DNA of 57,292 nt. Origin: Gammaproteobacteria bacterium. Lineage in GTDB: Bacteria > Pseudomonadota > Gammaproteobacteria > JABDBA01. Under the pieces are notes generated by a model. That model ran no database searches. It was not told where the DNA came from and worked only from the letters and a program-made list of their open reading frames with translations. The DNA is taken from assembly GCA_013288885.1 (NCBI GenBank), contig JABDBA010000001.1, positions 1 to 57,292 on the forward strand, written 5' to 3'. Positions 33,041 to 41,963 of the stretch are shown in pieces. Within the stretch, counting starts at the first letter, position 1; each line of letters starts with the position of its first letter. The translations under genes and the position numbers were made by a program.

Positions 33041-35910
33041 TGAAAACCATGTATTCTTTTAGTTAAATTATCATCATCAACAAAATTTTCTTTTGGTTCT
33101 GGGATATTTACGATCGGTGCACTACCTATAGTAGCACCCCAAAAACTAATTCGTGACATAGCATTACTACTGGCTTTTGGGCAATATTTAGGCGCATATG
33201 GGTTAAGTGTGCTGGGTGGGCGATTTGAAAATTCGGTAGGTGTAGTACAATTAGAACTGCCAGTAGAACTGCTAGTTGACATATTATCTTCCGGGGGGAA
33301 TGGAGATGACCCTGTTGATGATGGTGTGCTTGAATCTTCGGATTCTTCTGGAGTAATAGCGCGCTTTTGTATTGGTCGAGTATAAGTTGGCCTTGCTACA
33401 ACCTTTTCTGCTGGTGTTGCAAGTTTAAACTCATTTCTTTTTTCTTCTTCTACTAATCTGATAAATTCATTTTTGAACAATTTTAGCTCTAAATTGAAGG
33501 CACATACATCTGTCTTAAGTTGCATCGCTCTCGCAAACAAAAGATCTACTGAAAAATCGGTTGAACAACGATCACACTTGAGTGCTTGCAGCCTTATCCT
33601 AAAACAACCTTTATCAATAGCATATTCTGCTATTAACCCCTTTTGTTCTTTGGTTCTATATTCTTTATACTTTTCATTTCGCAGAATATTTATAAACTCA
33701 TCGATTGACTGAATAATATTGCCAATTTCTATAAATGAATCATCAATCGCTTTACATTTATCCATTTTATCTCGTTCATTCTTATCGATATTTTTTTTAG
33801 CTTGATGCAAGTTTGCTATGTGAGAATTTATCTCGTCTTTTAATTTGACGGCATCTGCAATTAATTTATCATGATCAACGTCAGGTTTTTTTGATAACTC
33901 ATTTAGCTTATCTAAATTTACTTTAAATGCATAATTTTTTTCTGCTTGTAGCGCTGTACCAAACTCACTACCACGTCGCATTAATTCCGATACTTCTTTT
34001 AATAGTGAATGTAATGATTCGGATTTTTTTCTTTCTATGGCTTTCTTCTTATCTTCAGCGTCTTTTTGTTGCCGTAATTGTAGCTTAGCTTTTTTTCTAT
34101 CTTCCTTTTCTGTATCGGCTATGCTGGCCTTTTCTTTTGGCTTTGGGGTTACTTGTACAACTGCAGTACTAGTTTCAATTTTGGAATTTAATAACTCATT
34201 TAAAACTTGGAAACCTTTATTAGCTGCCATTATCGCCAAACTAATTATTTTAGTTTGTGAAAAAATACGATTTTTTAAAATTACTTTTACAACAGTGATG
34301 GAATTTGTTTCAACCGCCTGTGATAATGTGTCTTCACATACGTCTGATGCAGCAAAAGTGGTAATAGCTAAAGATTTATTAAGATATTTAAGATATTCGA
34401 TTCGGGTCGCACTATCTATACTTTTATCAGCGCTTCTAATTACCAAGTAGTGCAAAAAATTTAGAGCAGCGCTCGCATCTTTTAATTTTATTACTACTTC
34501 TAATATTGAAAGACTTGTAATTTGTAACCCATGTTTAACAAATAAATCTATTATCAAATAATTACCATTATGAAAAGCCATATAAGGCGCTGTAAGATCA
34601 GTGTTTATTCCTGATTTCATAGCAACATTAATATCTGCTTTACATTCAATAAGTTTAGTTGCTACAGCAACATTCCCTTTCATTGCTGCGAGAAATAATG
34701 GTGTCATCCCGATATATTTGTGGGCAAAAGAATTTGCCTCTTTAATAGAACCAACTGGAGCATTGATTGTGGCAATACGTAATGCTAGATCCATAATATT
34801 CTCAAAAATAACCTCCACTGCCAACGGATCATCTAAAATCGCTGCTAACTGCACATAATTTAACCCTGCATATCGGCCTTCAGTAATTTTGAAGTTATTT
34901 TTATTTAATTTTATGAAAATTGCTCGTGCTATTGCAGCATGACCATTATGGCAGGCTATACTGAAAGGAGTATGCCCACTTTGCCGCTCCGGTTTAATTA
35001 CAAAATTCACATCTGCCTTAGATTCAAGGAAAGTATTAACAATCGCAGTATGGCCGGCCGCAGATGCCATGCAAAATAAATTCCAGCCTGTAAAACTTCC
35101 TTCTACTATAGGAGTATTGATTAACGTACGAATATCTTTTGAAGCAGCTAAAAGAACGCTAACAATCTCACTATGGCCATTTAGCACAGCAATAGATATT
35201 GCTGATAATCCTGCATTTTCTTTTCCAATCATTGTTTTAGTAGGATGTGCTTGATTTGCTAACTGAAATTTTACTCCATCAAGTTGCCCATGCGCTGCCG
35301 CAAAATATAATGCTGTGTTGTCTGCATTAGGTGTATAAACAGCTACGGATGTCGTTTTTTCTTCAGATGGTTGATAAGTTTTCTCCGCCAGGTATTCAAC
35401 AACTTTGGCTTTACCTGCCTGAACTGCCAAACCTAATGCCGTGAATCCATTTGCGTCAACAGCGTTAAGGTCTGCATTTGCCGTAACTAGCAGTTGTGTA
35501 AATTCTAATTGTCCATCTTCTGCTGTTAACATTAACGCCGTTTTATTTAAGTTGTCTCGTATATTCACATTTATTTTTGCTTCCAATGCCAAGATAACAG
35601 CAACTTTATTCTCTCTTAGAATTGCCTCATGTAAAAATGGTCTGGTAAACTTGGATCTGTCATCTGTATTTGCAAATACTTTGCTATTGAGTGCTAAACA
35701 CAGATCGCGCTCAAGATACTTGAGCTCATCTAATTTTTCTATCTTTCCAGTATGTAGAACATGATTGAGTGCAATATATAAATTTGTATAGCTACAAATT
35801 TCATTATCTTCACGAAATTTGTTAAATTTTTCTAGTAATTCCTTATTATTTTCTTGATTAGACCCATTAAAAAGGACGTCAAATTCGGGGGGGAGTATGA
35901 TTTTAGGCAT
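33001..35910 (-). CDS. 969-aa ankyrin-repeat protein, candidate type IV effector
   Basis: A large soluble protein. Ankyrin repeats run from about 90 to 470 (for example NKTALMLTAEDGQLEFTQLL, GFTALGLAVQAGKAKVVEYL, GMTPLFLAAMKGNVAVATKL). A charged coiled coil follows at about 590-660 (DTEKEDRKKAKLQLRQQK), then a helical region. The Ser/Thr/Pro-rich tail (about 865-935) carries two SSSTGSS-like repeats before a final charged 35 residues. There is no signal peptide. A PmrA-type box lies upstream. In Legionella and Coxiella such genes encode Dot/Icm substrates; translocation is not shown here. Confidence 0.85.
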   Translation of the reverse strand: MPKIILPPEFDVLFNGSNQENNKELLEKFNKFREDNEICSYTNLYIALNHVLHTGKIEKLDELKYLERDLCLALNSKVFANTDDRSKFTRPFLHEAILRENKVAVILALEAKINVNIRDNLNKTALMLTAEDGQLEFTQLLVTANADLNAVDANGFTALGLAVQAGKAKVVEYLAEKTYQPSEEKTTSVAVYTPNADNTALYFAAAHGQLDGVKFQLANQAHPTKTMIGKENAGLSAISIAVLNGHSEIVSVLLAASKDIRTLINTPIVEGSFTGWNLFCMASAAGHTAIVNTFLESKADVNFVIKPERQSGHTPFSIACHNGHAAIARAIFIKLNKNNFKITEGRYAGLNYVQLAAILDDPLAVEVIFENIMDLALRIATINAPVGSIKEANSFAHKYIGMTPLFLAAMKGNVAVATKLIECKADINVAMKSGINTDLTAPYMAFHNGNYLIIDLFVKHGLQITSLSILEVVIKLKDASAALNFLHYLVIRSADKSIDSATRIEYLKYLNKSLAITTFAASDVCEDTLSQAVETNSITVVKVILKNRIFSQTKIISLAIMAANKGFQVLNELLNSKIETSTAVVQVTPKPKEKASIADTEKEDRKKAKLQLRQQKDAEDKKKAIERKKSESLHSLLKEVSELMRRGSEFGTALQAEKNYAFKVNLDKLNELSKKPDVDHDKLIADAVKLKDEINSHIANLHQAKKNIDKNERDKMDKCKAIDDSFIEIGNIIQSIDEFINILRNEKYKEYRTKEQKGLIAEYAIDKGCFRIRLQALKCDRCSTDFSVDLLFARAMQLKTDVCAFNLELKLFKNEFIRLVEEEKRNEFKLATPAEKVVARPTYTRPIQKRAITPEESEDSSTPSSTGSSPFPPEDNMSTSSSTGSSNCTTPTEFSNRPPSTLNPYAPKYCPKASSNAMSRISFWGATIGSAPIVNIPEPKENFVDDDNLTKRIHGFHHAFAALEVGFKK

Positions 35911-35954
35911 AACAAAACTCTATATATTATTTAAAGGTTAATGAATTCTGCCCT

Positions 35955-35987
35955 ATCATACAGGCCTAACCTTAAGGAAATATTAAG
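35955..35987 (-). promoter_or_regulatory. PmrA-box promoter of the ankyrin gene
   Basis: On the minus strand CTTAATATTTCCTTAA (35987-35972) matches the published Legionella/Coxiella PmrA consensus cTTAATatTnncTTAA. TATGAT, a -10-like hexamer, follows after 11 bp (35960-35955), the spacing expected for an activator-dependent promoter. The ankyrin gene starts about 45 bp further on. Confidence 0.72.
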
Positions 35988-36083
35988 AGTATTGCAAAAA
36001 TGCGGTTTTTTTAGGTGGTAAAGCTTTTATTTCTGATAATCCATTGGCCGTTTATCTTTAGCAGGGTGATTCATATGGGTTAC

Positions 36084-37073
36084 CTATAAATCTACTAAAT
36101 TCATGCCTGCTTCGGGATAGCGCGTGCCTGCAATCGCTTCGGGTTTAAATAGTGCATCAAGTGCGGCGATTTCTTGTTTATCTAATGATAAATTTACTGC
36201 GGCTGCATTTTCTTCTAAATATTTTCTACGTTTAGTACCGGGGATAGGTACTATTTTAGCTGATTTTGCTATGACCCAAGCCAACGCTAATTGGGCAGGC
36301 GTGCAATGTTTAGCATCAGCAATTTTGGTGAGCTCATCCACTAATTGATGATTTTTAGCAAAATTATCACCCGAAAAACGTGGCTGTGTTCTACGCCAAT
36401 CATTAGCTGCAAGATTATCCGTCGAAGCGATTTTATTGGTTAGAAATCCACGACCTAATGGGCTATACGGCACTAACGCAATATTTAATTCTTCACACAG
36501 CGGAATAAGTTTTTGTTCAGGATCACGCGACCATAGTGAATATTCGGTTTGAATTGCCGTAATCGGATGTACTGCATGGGCTTTCTTAATTCTTTCTGGT
36601 TTAGCTTCCGACAAACCTAGATAACGCACCTTACCAGCTTTAACTAAATCGGCCATCGCGCCGACAGTTTCTTCAATGGGAACATTCAGATCAATACGGT
36701 GCATATAATAAAGATCAATGACATCTATCTTTAATCGTTTCAAACTAGCATCACAAGCGGATTTTACATAGTCCGGTTTGCCACTTATGCCGCGCACACT
36801 GGCATCTTTAGCATCGCGCATGATACCAAATTTAGTCGCGATGATAATTTTGTTGCGATAAGGTTTTAGCGCTTTACCGAGTAATTCTTCATTCGCACCA
36901 GAACCATACATATCTGCGGTATCAAAAAAATTAATGCCCAGTTCAATCGCTCGCAGCAATGTGGCGATGGATTCTGCATCGTCGGTAGCGCCATAAAATT
37001 CAGACATACCCATACAGCCCAAACCAATGGCAGATACGTTTAAGCTGCTATTTCCTAGTTTTTTCGTTTTCAT
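36084..37073 (-). CDS. Aldo/keto reductase (AKR13-like)
   Basis: A 329-aa TIM-barrel oxidoreductase. The catalytic tetrad can be seen as FFDTADMYG (Asp, Tyr), IATKFG (Lys) and LYYMHRID (His). [15 protein letters not shown] is the NADPH-binding end. The [12 protein letters not shown] start is typical of YajO/AKR13-like enzymes. It reduces aldehydes or ketones; the natural substrate is unknown. Confidence 0.88.
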   Translation of the reverse strand: MKTKKLGNSSLNVSAIGLGCMGMSEFYGATDDAESIATLLRAIELGINFFDTADMYGSGANEELLGKALKPYRNKIIIATKFGIMRDAKDASVRGISGKPDYVKSACDASLKRLKIDVIDLYYMHRIDLNVPIEETVGAMADLVKAGKVRYLGLSEAKPERIKKAHAVHPITAIQTEYSLWSRDPEQKLIPLCEELNIALVPYSPLGRGFLTNKIASTDNLAANDWRRTQPRFSGDNFAKNHQLVDELTKIADAKHCTPAQLALAWVIAKSAKIVPIPGTKRRKYLEENAAAVNLSLDKQEIAALDALFKPEAIAGTRYPEAGMNLVDL

Positions 37074-37160
37074 AAAATGCTCCGTGATAGATGTGATAGG
37101 TCAATATAGTATCTGGTTAAATCAAGATTTAATACTGTATTTTATACAGTGGATATAGGA

Positions 37161-37871
37161 TTAATGAAATTGGTTATCTGTATTTTTATAACTCGCATCT
37201 AAACTAAATAAATTAAATTTGGTTTGAGTATCATAAATATCTAACTGTTCTTTGGTTTTTAGTTTTTTTGCTAGCCAAGTAGAAACTGGTAATCCTAGAA
37301 CTTCAATAATAACTTTGATCAGCCACATGGTTAGAATTAATGCGATCAGATTACCATTACTCATAGTACCATAAAAAGCAATGCTGCCAAAGATTACACT
37401 ATCAATACCAGATGCAGCTACTGTCGATAATATAAAACGCACGCTCATGTGCTTGCCTAACATTTTTATTTTTAATTTCGCCATGATCAATGAGTTCATC
37501 GGCTCAGAAATTAAATAGCTGATTGCCGAAGCAATAATGATTCTAAAATTCATTGCCAATAATTGATCATACATTTGATTATTGGTGGGGTAAGCGGGGC
37601 TGGGTAGGTGAATAACTATTTGCCCATAAATAATAAAAACCGCATTAAATAAAAATCCATACCAAATCGCACGCCGTGCTTGTTTATAACCATACACTTC
37701 GGTGATTAAATCCGACAGCAAAAAAGTTAGGGGGTAAATAAGTGTACCGGCATCGGTATCCAAGCCAAAAATATGCACTAAGCGGGGATCAAACCAATTC
37801 GCCAACACGATCACCATCGAATAGCTGAGTACTAAAAACCAAAGATAGCGCGGGATTGCCATAGTAATCAT
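37161..37871 (-). CDS. yhhQ: Queuosine precursor transporter (VUT family)
   Basis: A 236-aa membrane protein with six to seven helices. Start ATG 37871 follows GGTGG; an upstream TTG start at 37886 is possible. IYPLTFLLSDLITEVYGYKQARRAIWYG is the family's signature region, and ISEPMNS and SSIDS-like AASGIDSVIFGSIAFYG follow. YhhQ proteins import preQ0/preQ1 for tRNA queuosine synthesis. It follows the dienelactone-hydrolase gene closely, but a shared role is not evident. Confidence 0.85.
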   Translation of the reverse strand: MITMAIPRYLWFLVLSYSMVIVLANWFDPRLVHIFGLDTDAGTLIYPLTFLLSDLITEVYGYKQARRAIWYGFLFNAVFIIYGQIVIHLPSPAYPTNNQMYDQLLAMNFRIIIASAISYLISEPMNSLIMAKLKIKMLGKHMSVRFILSTVAASGIDSVIFGSIAFYGTMSNGNLIALILTMWLIKVIIEVLGLPVSTWLAKKLKTKEQLDIYDTQTKFNLFSLDASYKNTDNQFH

Positions 37872-37893
37872 ACCGTCATCCACCAATTTTTAT

Positions 37894-38625
37894 TTAACCC
37901 AACAAATGCTCCGCAAAAAAATCCACAGCGTAACGAAAAGATCGATCAGCGGCGATTTTATTATATTCGCGCCCCATTTCTTTTTCTTTAGGCGCATCGA
38001 ATGTTCCCGTCTTTGGATCGGTAAAAGAATGTTTAGCTGCACCAAAAAGAACTAACGACCAATCTTTGACACCAGCAGTTTCCATTTCGTGTGCAAATTG
38101 TTGTTGCTGATCTGCTGGCACTTGTGGATCTTTATATCCGGCGAGCGCTAATATTTTTGCTTTAATCGGATGTGTTTCTAAACTAGATTTAGCCAAAATG
38201 CCATGCATGGTAACAATGGAATTTAAATTTGCGCCAGCCCGCGCTACTTCCAATGCACACATACCACCAAAACAAAAACCTATCGCACCGATTTTATTTT
38301 TATTGACATTTTTTTGTTGCAGTAAAGTTTCAAAAGCCAGCAGTGAACGTCTTCTAACAAGATCGCGATCTTGTAAAAATGGGCCTATTAATTTAAAGCC
38401 ACCTTCCATAGTGTCTGCCGTTGCACCATCGCCGTAGATATCCGCCACAAGTACAATGTAACCTTTCTCCACTAATTTTTTGCCGTATTCAATTGCAAAA
38501 CTTGCGCGCCCTTCAATCGCAGGGTAAAGAACAATCGCTGGTTGCTGGCCTTGTTGGTTATTACTAATTAATTCACCGATGAGTTTTTGTTTGCCGTCAA
38601 AATAGTTGATAGTTTCAGATTTCAT
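37894..38625 (-). CDS. Dienelactone hydrolase family protein
   Basis: A 243-aa alpha/beta hydrolase. GFCFGGMCAL carries the nucleophilic cysteine typical of dienelactone hydrolases, and the Asp and His are likely in AGYKDPQV and AKHSFTDP. The substrate is unknown; such enzymes often act on small esters or lactones. It overlaps the DUF985 cupin gene by 11 bp, showing a shared transcript. Confidence 0.85.
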   Translation of the reverse strand: MKSETINYFDGKQKLIGELISNNQQGQQPAIVLYPAIEGRASFAIEYGKKLVEKGYIVLVADIYGDGATADTMEGGFKLIGPFLQDRDLVRRRSLLAFETLLQQKNVNKNKIGAIGFCFGGMCALEVARAGANLNSIVTMHGILAKSSLETHPIKAKILALAGYKDPQVPADQQQQFAHEMETAGVKDWSLVLFGAAKHSFTDPKTGTFDAPKEKEMGREYNKIAADRSFRYAVDFFAEHLLG

Positions 38626-39157
38626 CGTTTGCTCCTTGTTGTCCGGTTCGGGTTAATATCTCAATTATCTCTTTATGCTGTGGGTATTCAGCTATCAATT
38701 CGCTTCTATCACCCAATTGAAAATCTGCAAAATCAAAACCAGGATATACCATACAACTGACTAAACAATATGCTTCTGGGTTCTTATTAGCCACTGCTGC
38801 TGCAAACCATACATTCGCAGGTATATGCACTTGTAAACTTGCGCCTGGGCCAATCCCTAATTTATGAGTGATTAGATTACCCGTTGTATCGATCCAATAA
38901 ATTGATAAATCATCACCGTAATTATAATACCAGGTTTCTTCTAAATCATTTAATCGATGCCAGGCAGAAAAATCACCTTTGCTGGCGCTACCGAGTAAAA
39001 AATAAATAGCCGTAGCGGTATTGTATGGTTTATTTGATTTAGAAGGTATTATTACTACGCTGTTAGAACGAAAAGTTTCTTTATAATACCCACCTTCAGG
39101 GTGTGGTTGTAATTCGAGCGTTTCGATCCAGTGATTTTTGGTAAGAAAAGCTTTCAT
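38615..39157 (-). CDS. DUF985 cupin protein
   Basis: A 180-aa Cupin_5/DUF985 protein. LQPHPEGGYYKETFRS at the N-terminus, AIYFLLGSASKGDFSAWHRL in the middle and VSCMVYPGFDFADFQLGDR at the end are the family's three landmarks. The function is uncharacterised, probably sugar- or small-ligand-binding. It is co-transcribed with the dienelactone hydrolase gene downstream. Confidence 0.85.
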   Translation of the reverse strand: MKAFLTKNHWIETLELQPHPEGGYYKETFRSNSVVIIPSKSNKPYNTATAIYFLLGSASKGDFSAWHRLNDLEETWYYNYGDDLSIYWIDTTGNLITHKLGIGPGASLQVHIPANVWFAAAVANKNPEAYCLVSCMVYPGFDFADFQLGDRSELIAEYPQHKEIIEILTRTGQQGANDEI

Positions 39158-39159
39158 AA

Positions 39160-39294
39160 TTACCTCAATTTGTTTGCGACATAATCGGCAATCGCCAATG
39201 AAGAAGTTAATCCTGGTGATTCTATCCCGTATAAATTAACTAATCCAGCAAACCCCCAAACTAAATTCTCCAGGTCTTGCCGGTTGTTACCATT
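39160..39294 (-). pseudogene. C-terminal remnant of an LhgO-like FAD oxidoreductase
   Basis: The minus strand encodes about 44 residues ending in LVNLYGIESPGLTSSLAIAD then YVANKLR and a stop. This matches the C-terminus of L-2-hydroxyglutarate oxidase-like FAD proteins, which are about 370-400 aa. An in-frame stop precedes the fragment and the acetyltransferase gene begins just beyond, so the N-terminal 85-90 percent is lost. It is a clear deletion scar. Confidence 0.75.
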
Positions 39295-39308
39295 TTAAGA
39301 GGGGCACC

Positions 39309-39842
39309 TCATACTTCTGTATTTCTTTTTATCTCCATCATCAAAGCATGTCCATCGGGGGTATCAATTTCCTTTACAAAAACAAAACCCACTTTCTCGT
39401 AACAATGAATTGCTTTAACATTCTTAGGTGAAACATCCAAGATAATTTTTTTTACCGCAGGGTCTTCAAATAATTTTCTCACAAAAGCAGCAATAATTTT
39501 AGTTCCATATCCCCGGCCCATATAATTCTCTTCACCAATAAATTGATCAATACCTATTGTTCCTTCCACTTCATCCGGCCACCAACCACCCCCTTCTTTA
39601 GCTGCGTCGTAATATTGGATAAAACCAATTGGTTTTTCATCCAAATAGACCATAAAAGGAACCACTATTTGATCACCAATACGGCTGGCATACTGTTCTT
39701 TTATTTCATCGGGTGTCAGATGTTCATCCCACCAGGCTTTTACATGCGGCTTATTCAACCAAGTGGTTAATAATGGAAGATCACTTTTTGCCAAATGCTT
39801 AAACGTAATTTCTTCCGATGATTTCGTAGATTGAATATTCAT
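39309..39842 (-). CDS. GNAT acetyltransferase, AAC(6')-like
   Basis: A 177-aa Acetyltransf_8-type protein. ATG 39842 is favoured over ATG 39863, though neither has a strong ribosome site. TWLNKPHVKAWWDEHLTPDE and GWWPDEVEGTIGIDQFIGEE resemble the aminoglycoside 6'-acetyltransferase group. The acetyl-CoA loop is MGRGYGTKII, and SPKNVKAIHCYEKVGF is the conserved end. It may modify an amine such as an aminoglycoside; actual resistance is not implied by sequence alone. Confidence 0.78.
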   Translation of the reverse strand: MNIQSTKSSEEITFKHLAKSDLPLLTTWLNKPHVKAWWDEHLTPDEIKEQYASRIGDQIVVPFMVYLDEKPIGFIQYYDAAKEGGGWWPDEVEGTIGIDQFIGEENYMGRGYGTKIIAAFVRKLFEDPAVKKIILDVSPKNVKAIHCYEKVGFVFVKEIDTPDGHALMMEIKRNTEV

Positions 39843-39924
39843 AATTGTATTTTTACATGACATCGGGGCTTAGGAGAATGGTAAAACCTAAAATCAGGAA
39901 TATTAATTTTTATTCCGGAAGGGA

Positions 39925-40002
39925 AATAGGGGTCAAGTCTACGATCTACATTTTTGACTAAAATATGGCCAAATACGCAGGTCGTAGACTTGACCCCATA
40001 TT
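39925..40002. repeat. GGGGTCA-box hairpin (copy D)
   Basis: GGGGTCAAGTCTACGA at 39929-39944 and its complement at 39982-39997 form a 16-bp perfect stem with flanking AATA/TATT, around a 37-nt loop. The outer box is shared with copies A-C, while the inner stem differs. It lies between two divergent genes, and its right arm contains the -35 box of the PadR operon. Confidence 0.8.
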
Positions 40003-40034
40003 CTTTTTCTGGCATTATACCTCTAAAAGAGGTA
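39990..40034 (+). promoter_or_regulatory. PadR operon promoter and palindromic operator
   Basis: TTGACC (39990-39995) and CATTAT (40013-40018) are 17 bp apart. The perfect palindrome TACCTCTAAAAGAGGTA (40018-40034) begins at the end of the -10 box, and another AGAGGT half-site follows at 40042-40047. It fits repression by the PadR protein encoded 18 bp downstream. Confidence 0.72.
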
Positions 40035-40052
40035 CATTTAAAGAGGTCTATT

Positions 40053-40595
40053 ATGGAAAAACGCAATCGCACCAAATATACTGTTCTGGGCATGTTAGCC
40101 ATTGCGCCCTTCACAGGCTATGAGATCAAAAAAATGATCCAAACCAGCACCAACCATTTTTGGTCAGAAAGTGAAGGGCAAATTTACCCTGCCCTCATCC
40201 AATGCGTGCAAGAATGTTTAGCGACCTGTAAAGAAGAATTAATGAAGGATACACGACGCGTTAAAAAAATATATTCGATTACTGCTCAAGGCAAAAAAGT
40301 ATTAAATACCTGGCTAAAAAAAGAAGCGCAACCGACCTTGATTAGAAACGAATTTTTATTAAAGTTATTTTTTGGCAAAAATGCTACTGATAACGACAAC
40401 ATTCATCATCTTAGGCATTATCAAAAAAGCCTTGAAAAAGAAATTTTAACCTATGAAGAAATACGTAAAAAATTAACAACAGCACACAAAAATTCACCCC
40501 ATTTAAAATATTGGCTTATTGCTTTAGATTATGGCTTTAAAGTCGCTAAAGCTGAGCTGCTCTGGTGTAAAGAATCTTTGAAATTATTTAATTAA
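40053..40595 (+). CDS. PadR-family transcriptional regulator
   Basis: A 180-aa protein. ATG 40053 is used because longer frames read through the promoter and hairpin. The winged helix covers about 8-85 (TKYTVLGMLAIAPFTGYEIK, SEGQIYPALIQCVQE) with a long helical dimerization tail (about 95-180, Vir_act_alpha_C type), the layout of PadR subfamily 2. It probably binds the AGAGGT palindrome before its own gene and controls the membrane protein 14 bp downstream. Confidence 0.88.
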   Translation: MEKRNRTKYTVLGMLAIAPFTGYEIKKMIQTSTNHFWSESEGQIYPALIQCVQECLATCKEELMKDTRRVKKIYSITAQGKKVLNTWLKKEAQPTLIRNEFLLKLFFGKNATDNDNIHHLRHYQKSLEKEILTYEEIRKKLTTAHKNSPHLKYWLIALDYGFKVAKAELLWCKESLKLFN

Positions 40596-40609
40596 CAGAG
40601 GCAGTAATC

Positions 40610-41167
40610 ATGCAAACAATTCAGCGAACGCTTATTCAAACACCTTGGTGGGTTTATGTATTACTCATTTATCTTTTATGGATGGGCATCAAAGCGACAC
40701 AACCACGCATTGTAGTTCTACGCAGACTATTTATTATCCCTGCTTTTTTTATTTGGTTTTCTCTGCATACATTGCTTAATACTTTCACTATCAATATATT
40801 GAGTATAAGCAGTTGGAGTATTGCTTTGATATTGACCACTACACTTGGTGTGTATCAAGTTGTCCGCTTGCCATTTAAGGTCGATAAAAATAAATTCCTC
40901 ATCGAATTACCTGGCAGTTGGACAACTTTAATTTTAATTGTCATTATTTTTGCGACAAAATATTATTTTGGTTATCAAATGGCGGTTGACCCACAGATTA
41001 GCAACCAAACGAGTTTTGAATTATCTATGCTAATAATTTCGGGGGCTTGCACGGGGTTATTTTTCGGACGATTGATTGGATATTTATATCGTTTTAAGGT
41101 AGAACCACATATTGACCTGCAAACCAAACCCCACGAAAGGTTATTTCTTTTGAAGTATTTACGCTGA
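40610..41167 (+). CDS. DUF6622-like membrane protein
   Basis: A 185-aa protein with about five hydrophobic segments. The opening TLIQTPWWVYVLLIYLLWMG and RIVVLRRLFIIPAFF resemble the DUF6622 family as I remember it; this match is not checked. It lies 14 bp after the PadR gene and is presumably its regulated partner. PadR partners are often transporters or stress-response membrane proteins, but nothing specific can be read here. Confidence 0.6.
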   Translation: MQTIQRTLIQTPWWVYVLLIYLLWMGIKATQPRIVVLRRLFIIPAFFIWFSLHTLLNTFTINILSISSWSIALILTTTLGVYQVVRLPFKVDKNKFLIELPGSWTTLILIVIIFATKYYFGYQMAVDPQISNQTSFELSMLIISGACTGLFFGRLIGYLYRFKVEPHIDLQTKPHERLFLLKYLR

Positions 41168-41233
41168 CAACAAGCAGCGGCCAAAAAACTATGCTAATAT
41201 CCAACATAGAATAAAATCTTACGGAGATAAAAT

Positions 41234-41881
41234 ATGACTATTAAATTTTACGCAGGATCTGGTTCACCCGTTGTATGGCGTGTGTGGTTAGCTTTAGAAC
41301 ACAAAGCGTTATCTTATGAATTGAAAATGCTTTCCTTTCAGGCGGGCGATTTACGCAAACCTGAATTTCAGGCCATTACGCCGCGCGGCAAAGTGCCCGT
41401 TATTGTAGATGAGGATTTCACACTCTATGAATCTTCAGCTATCGTCGAATACCTCAATGAACGCTATCCAGATGCCGGGCACGGCAATTTGTTCCCTGGC
41501 GATGTCCAACAACGAGCATTAATTCGTCGCACCATTTGTGAAATTGATTGTTATTTGATGTCATTAGTAGGATCCGTAGGCAGGCAGATTTTTTCAAAAC
41601 CTAAAGAAGAATGGGATCAAGCTTCATTCGCTGAAACACAGGATAAGATTATTACTGAATTAGCTAACTTTGAAAAAATGCAACACGGTGAATATTTTTT
41701 AGAACAACTATCTGCTGTTGATTACACGCTGTATCCTATTTTGGCAATTTTACCGCGCATGGAGAAAACGAATCCACAATTAAAGATGACTCCTGCTGTG
41801 GGAAAGAAGTTGCAAGCCTGGATGAAACGCATTGAAGAATTGCCATTTTTTGCTAAGACCTATCCACCACACTGGAAATAG
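41234..41881 (+). CDS. Glutathione S-transferase
   Basis: A 215-aa GST behind ACGGAGA. The thioredoxin-like domain covers about 1-80 (GSGSPVVWRVWLALEHK, then TPRGKVPVIVDEDFTLYESSAI with the cis-Pro and ESxAI glutathione site), followed by a helical domain with VDYTLYPILAIL. It conjugates or reduces compounds with glutathione. It precedes the aryl polyene cluster, but a separate promoter lies between them. Confidence 0.88.
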   Translation: MTIKFYAGSGSPVVWRVWLALEHKALSYELKMLSFQAGDLRKPEFQAITPRGKVPVIVDEDFTLYESSAIVEYLNERYPDAGHGNLFPGDVQQRALIRRTICEIDCYLMSLVGSVGRQIFSKPKEEWDQASFAETQDKIITELANFEKMQHGEYFLEQLSAVDYTLYPILAILPRMEKTNPQLKMTPAVGKKLQAWMKRIEELPFFAKTYPPHWK

Positions 41882-41928
41882 TACGGTAATTGATGCTCAT
41901 ACCTTAGCAAGACTCAATACATAATTTA

Positions 41929-41957
41929 TTTACACTCAAAACATATACGTATATAAT
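41929..41957 (+). promoter_or_regulatory. Promoter of the aryl polyene cluster
   Basis: TTTACA (41929-41934) and a perfect TATAAT (41952-41957) are 17 bp apart. The expected start falls at or next to GTG 41964, the first usable codon of the chain-length-factor gene, so the transcript may have almost no leader. Confidence 0.75.
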
Positions 41958-41963
41958 CCTTGG

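Noticed and set aside
33473..35764. Several hydrophobic plus-strand frames opposite the 969-aa ankyrin gene
   Set aside because: They are mirror frames of the AT-rich coding strand; none has a ribosome site or family match.
41234..41881. GST gene as part of the aryl polyene operon
   Set aside because: A consensus promoter lies between it and the first cluster gene, and GSTs are not a usual cluster member.
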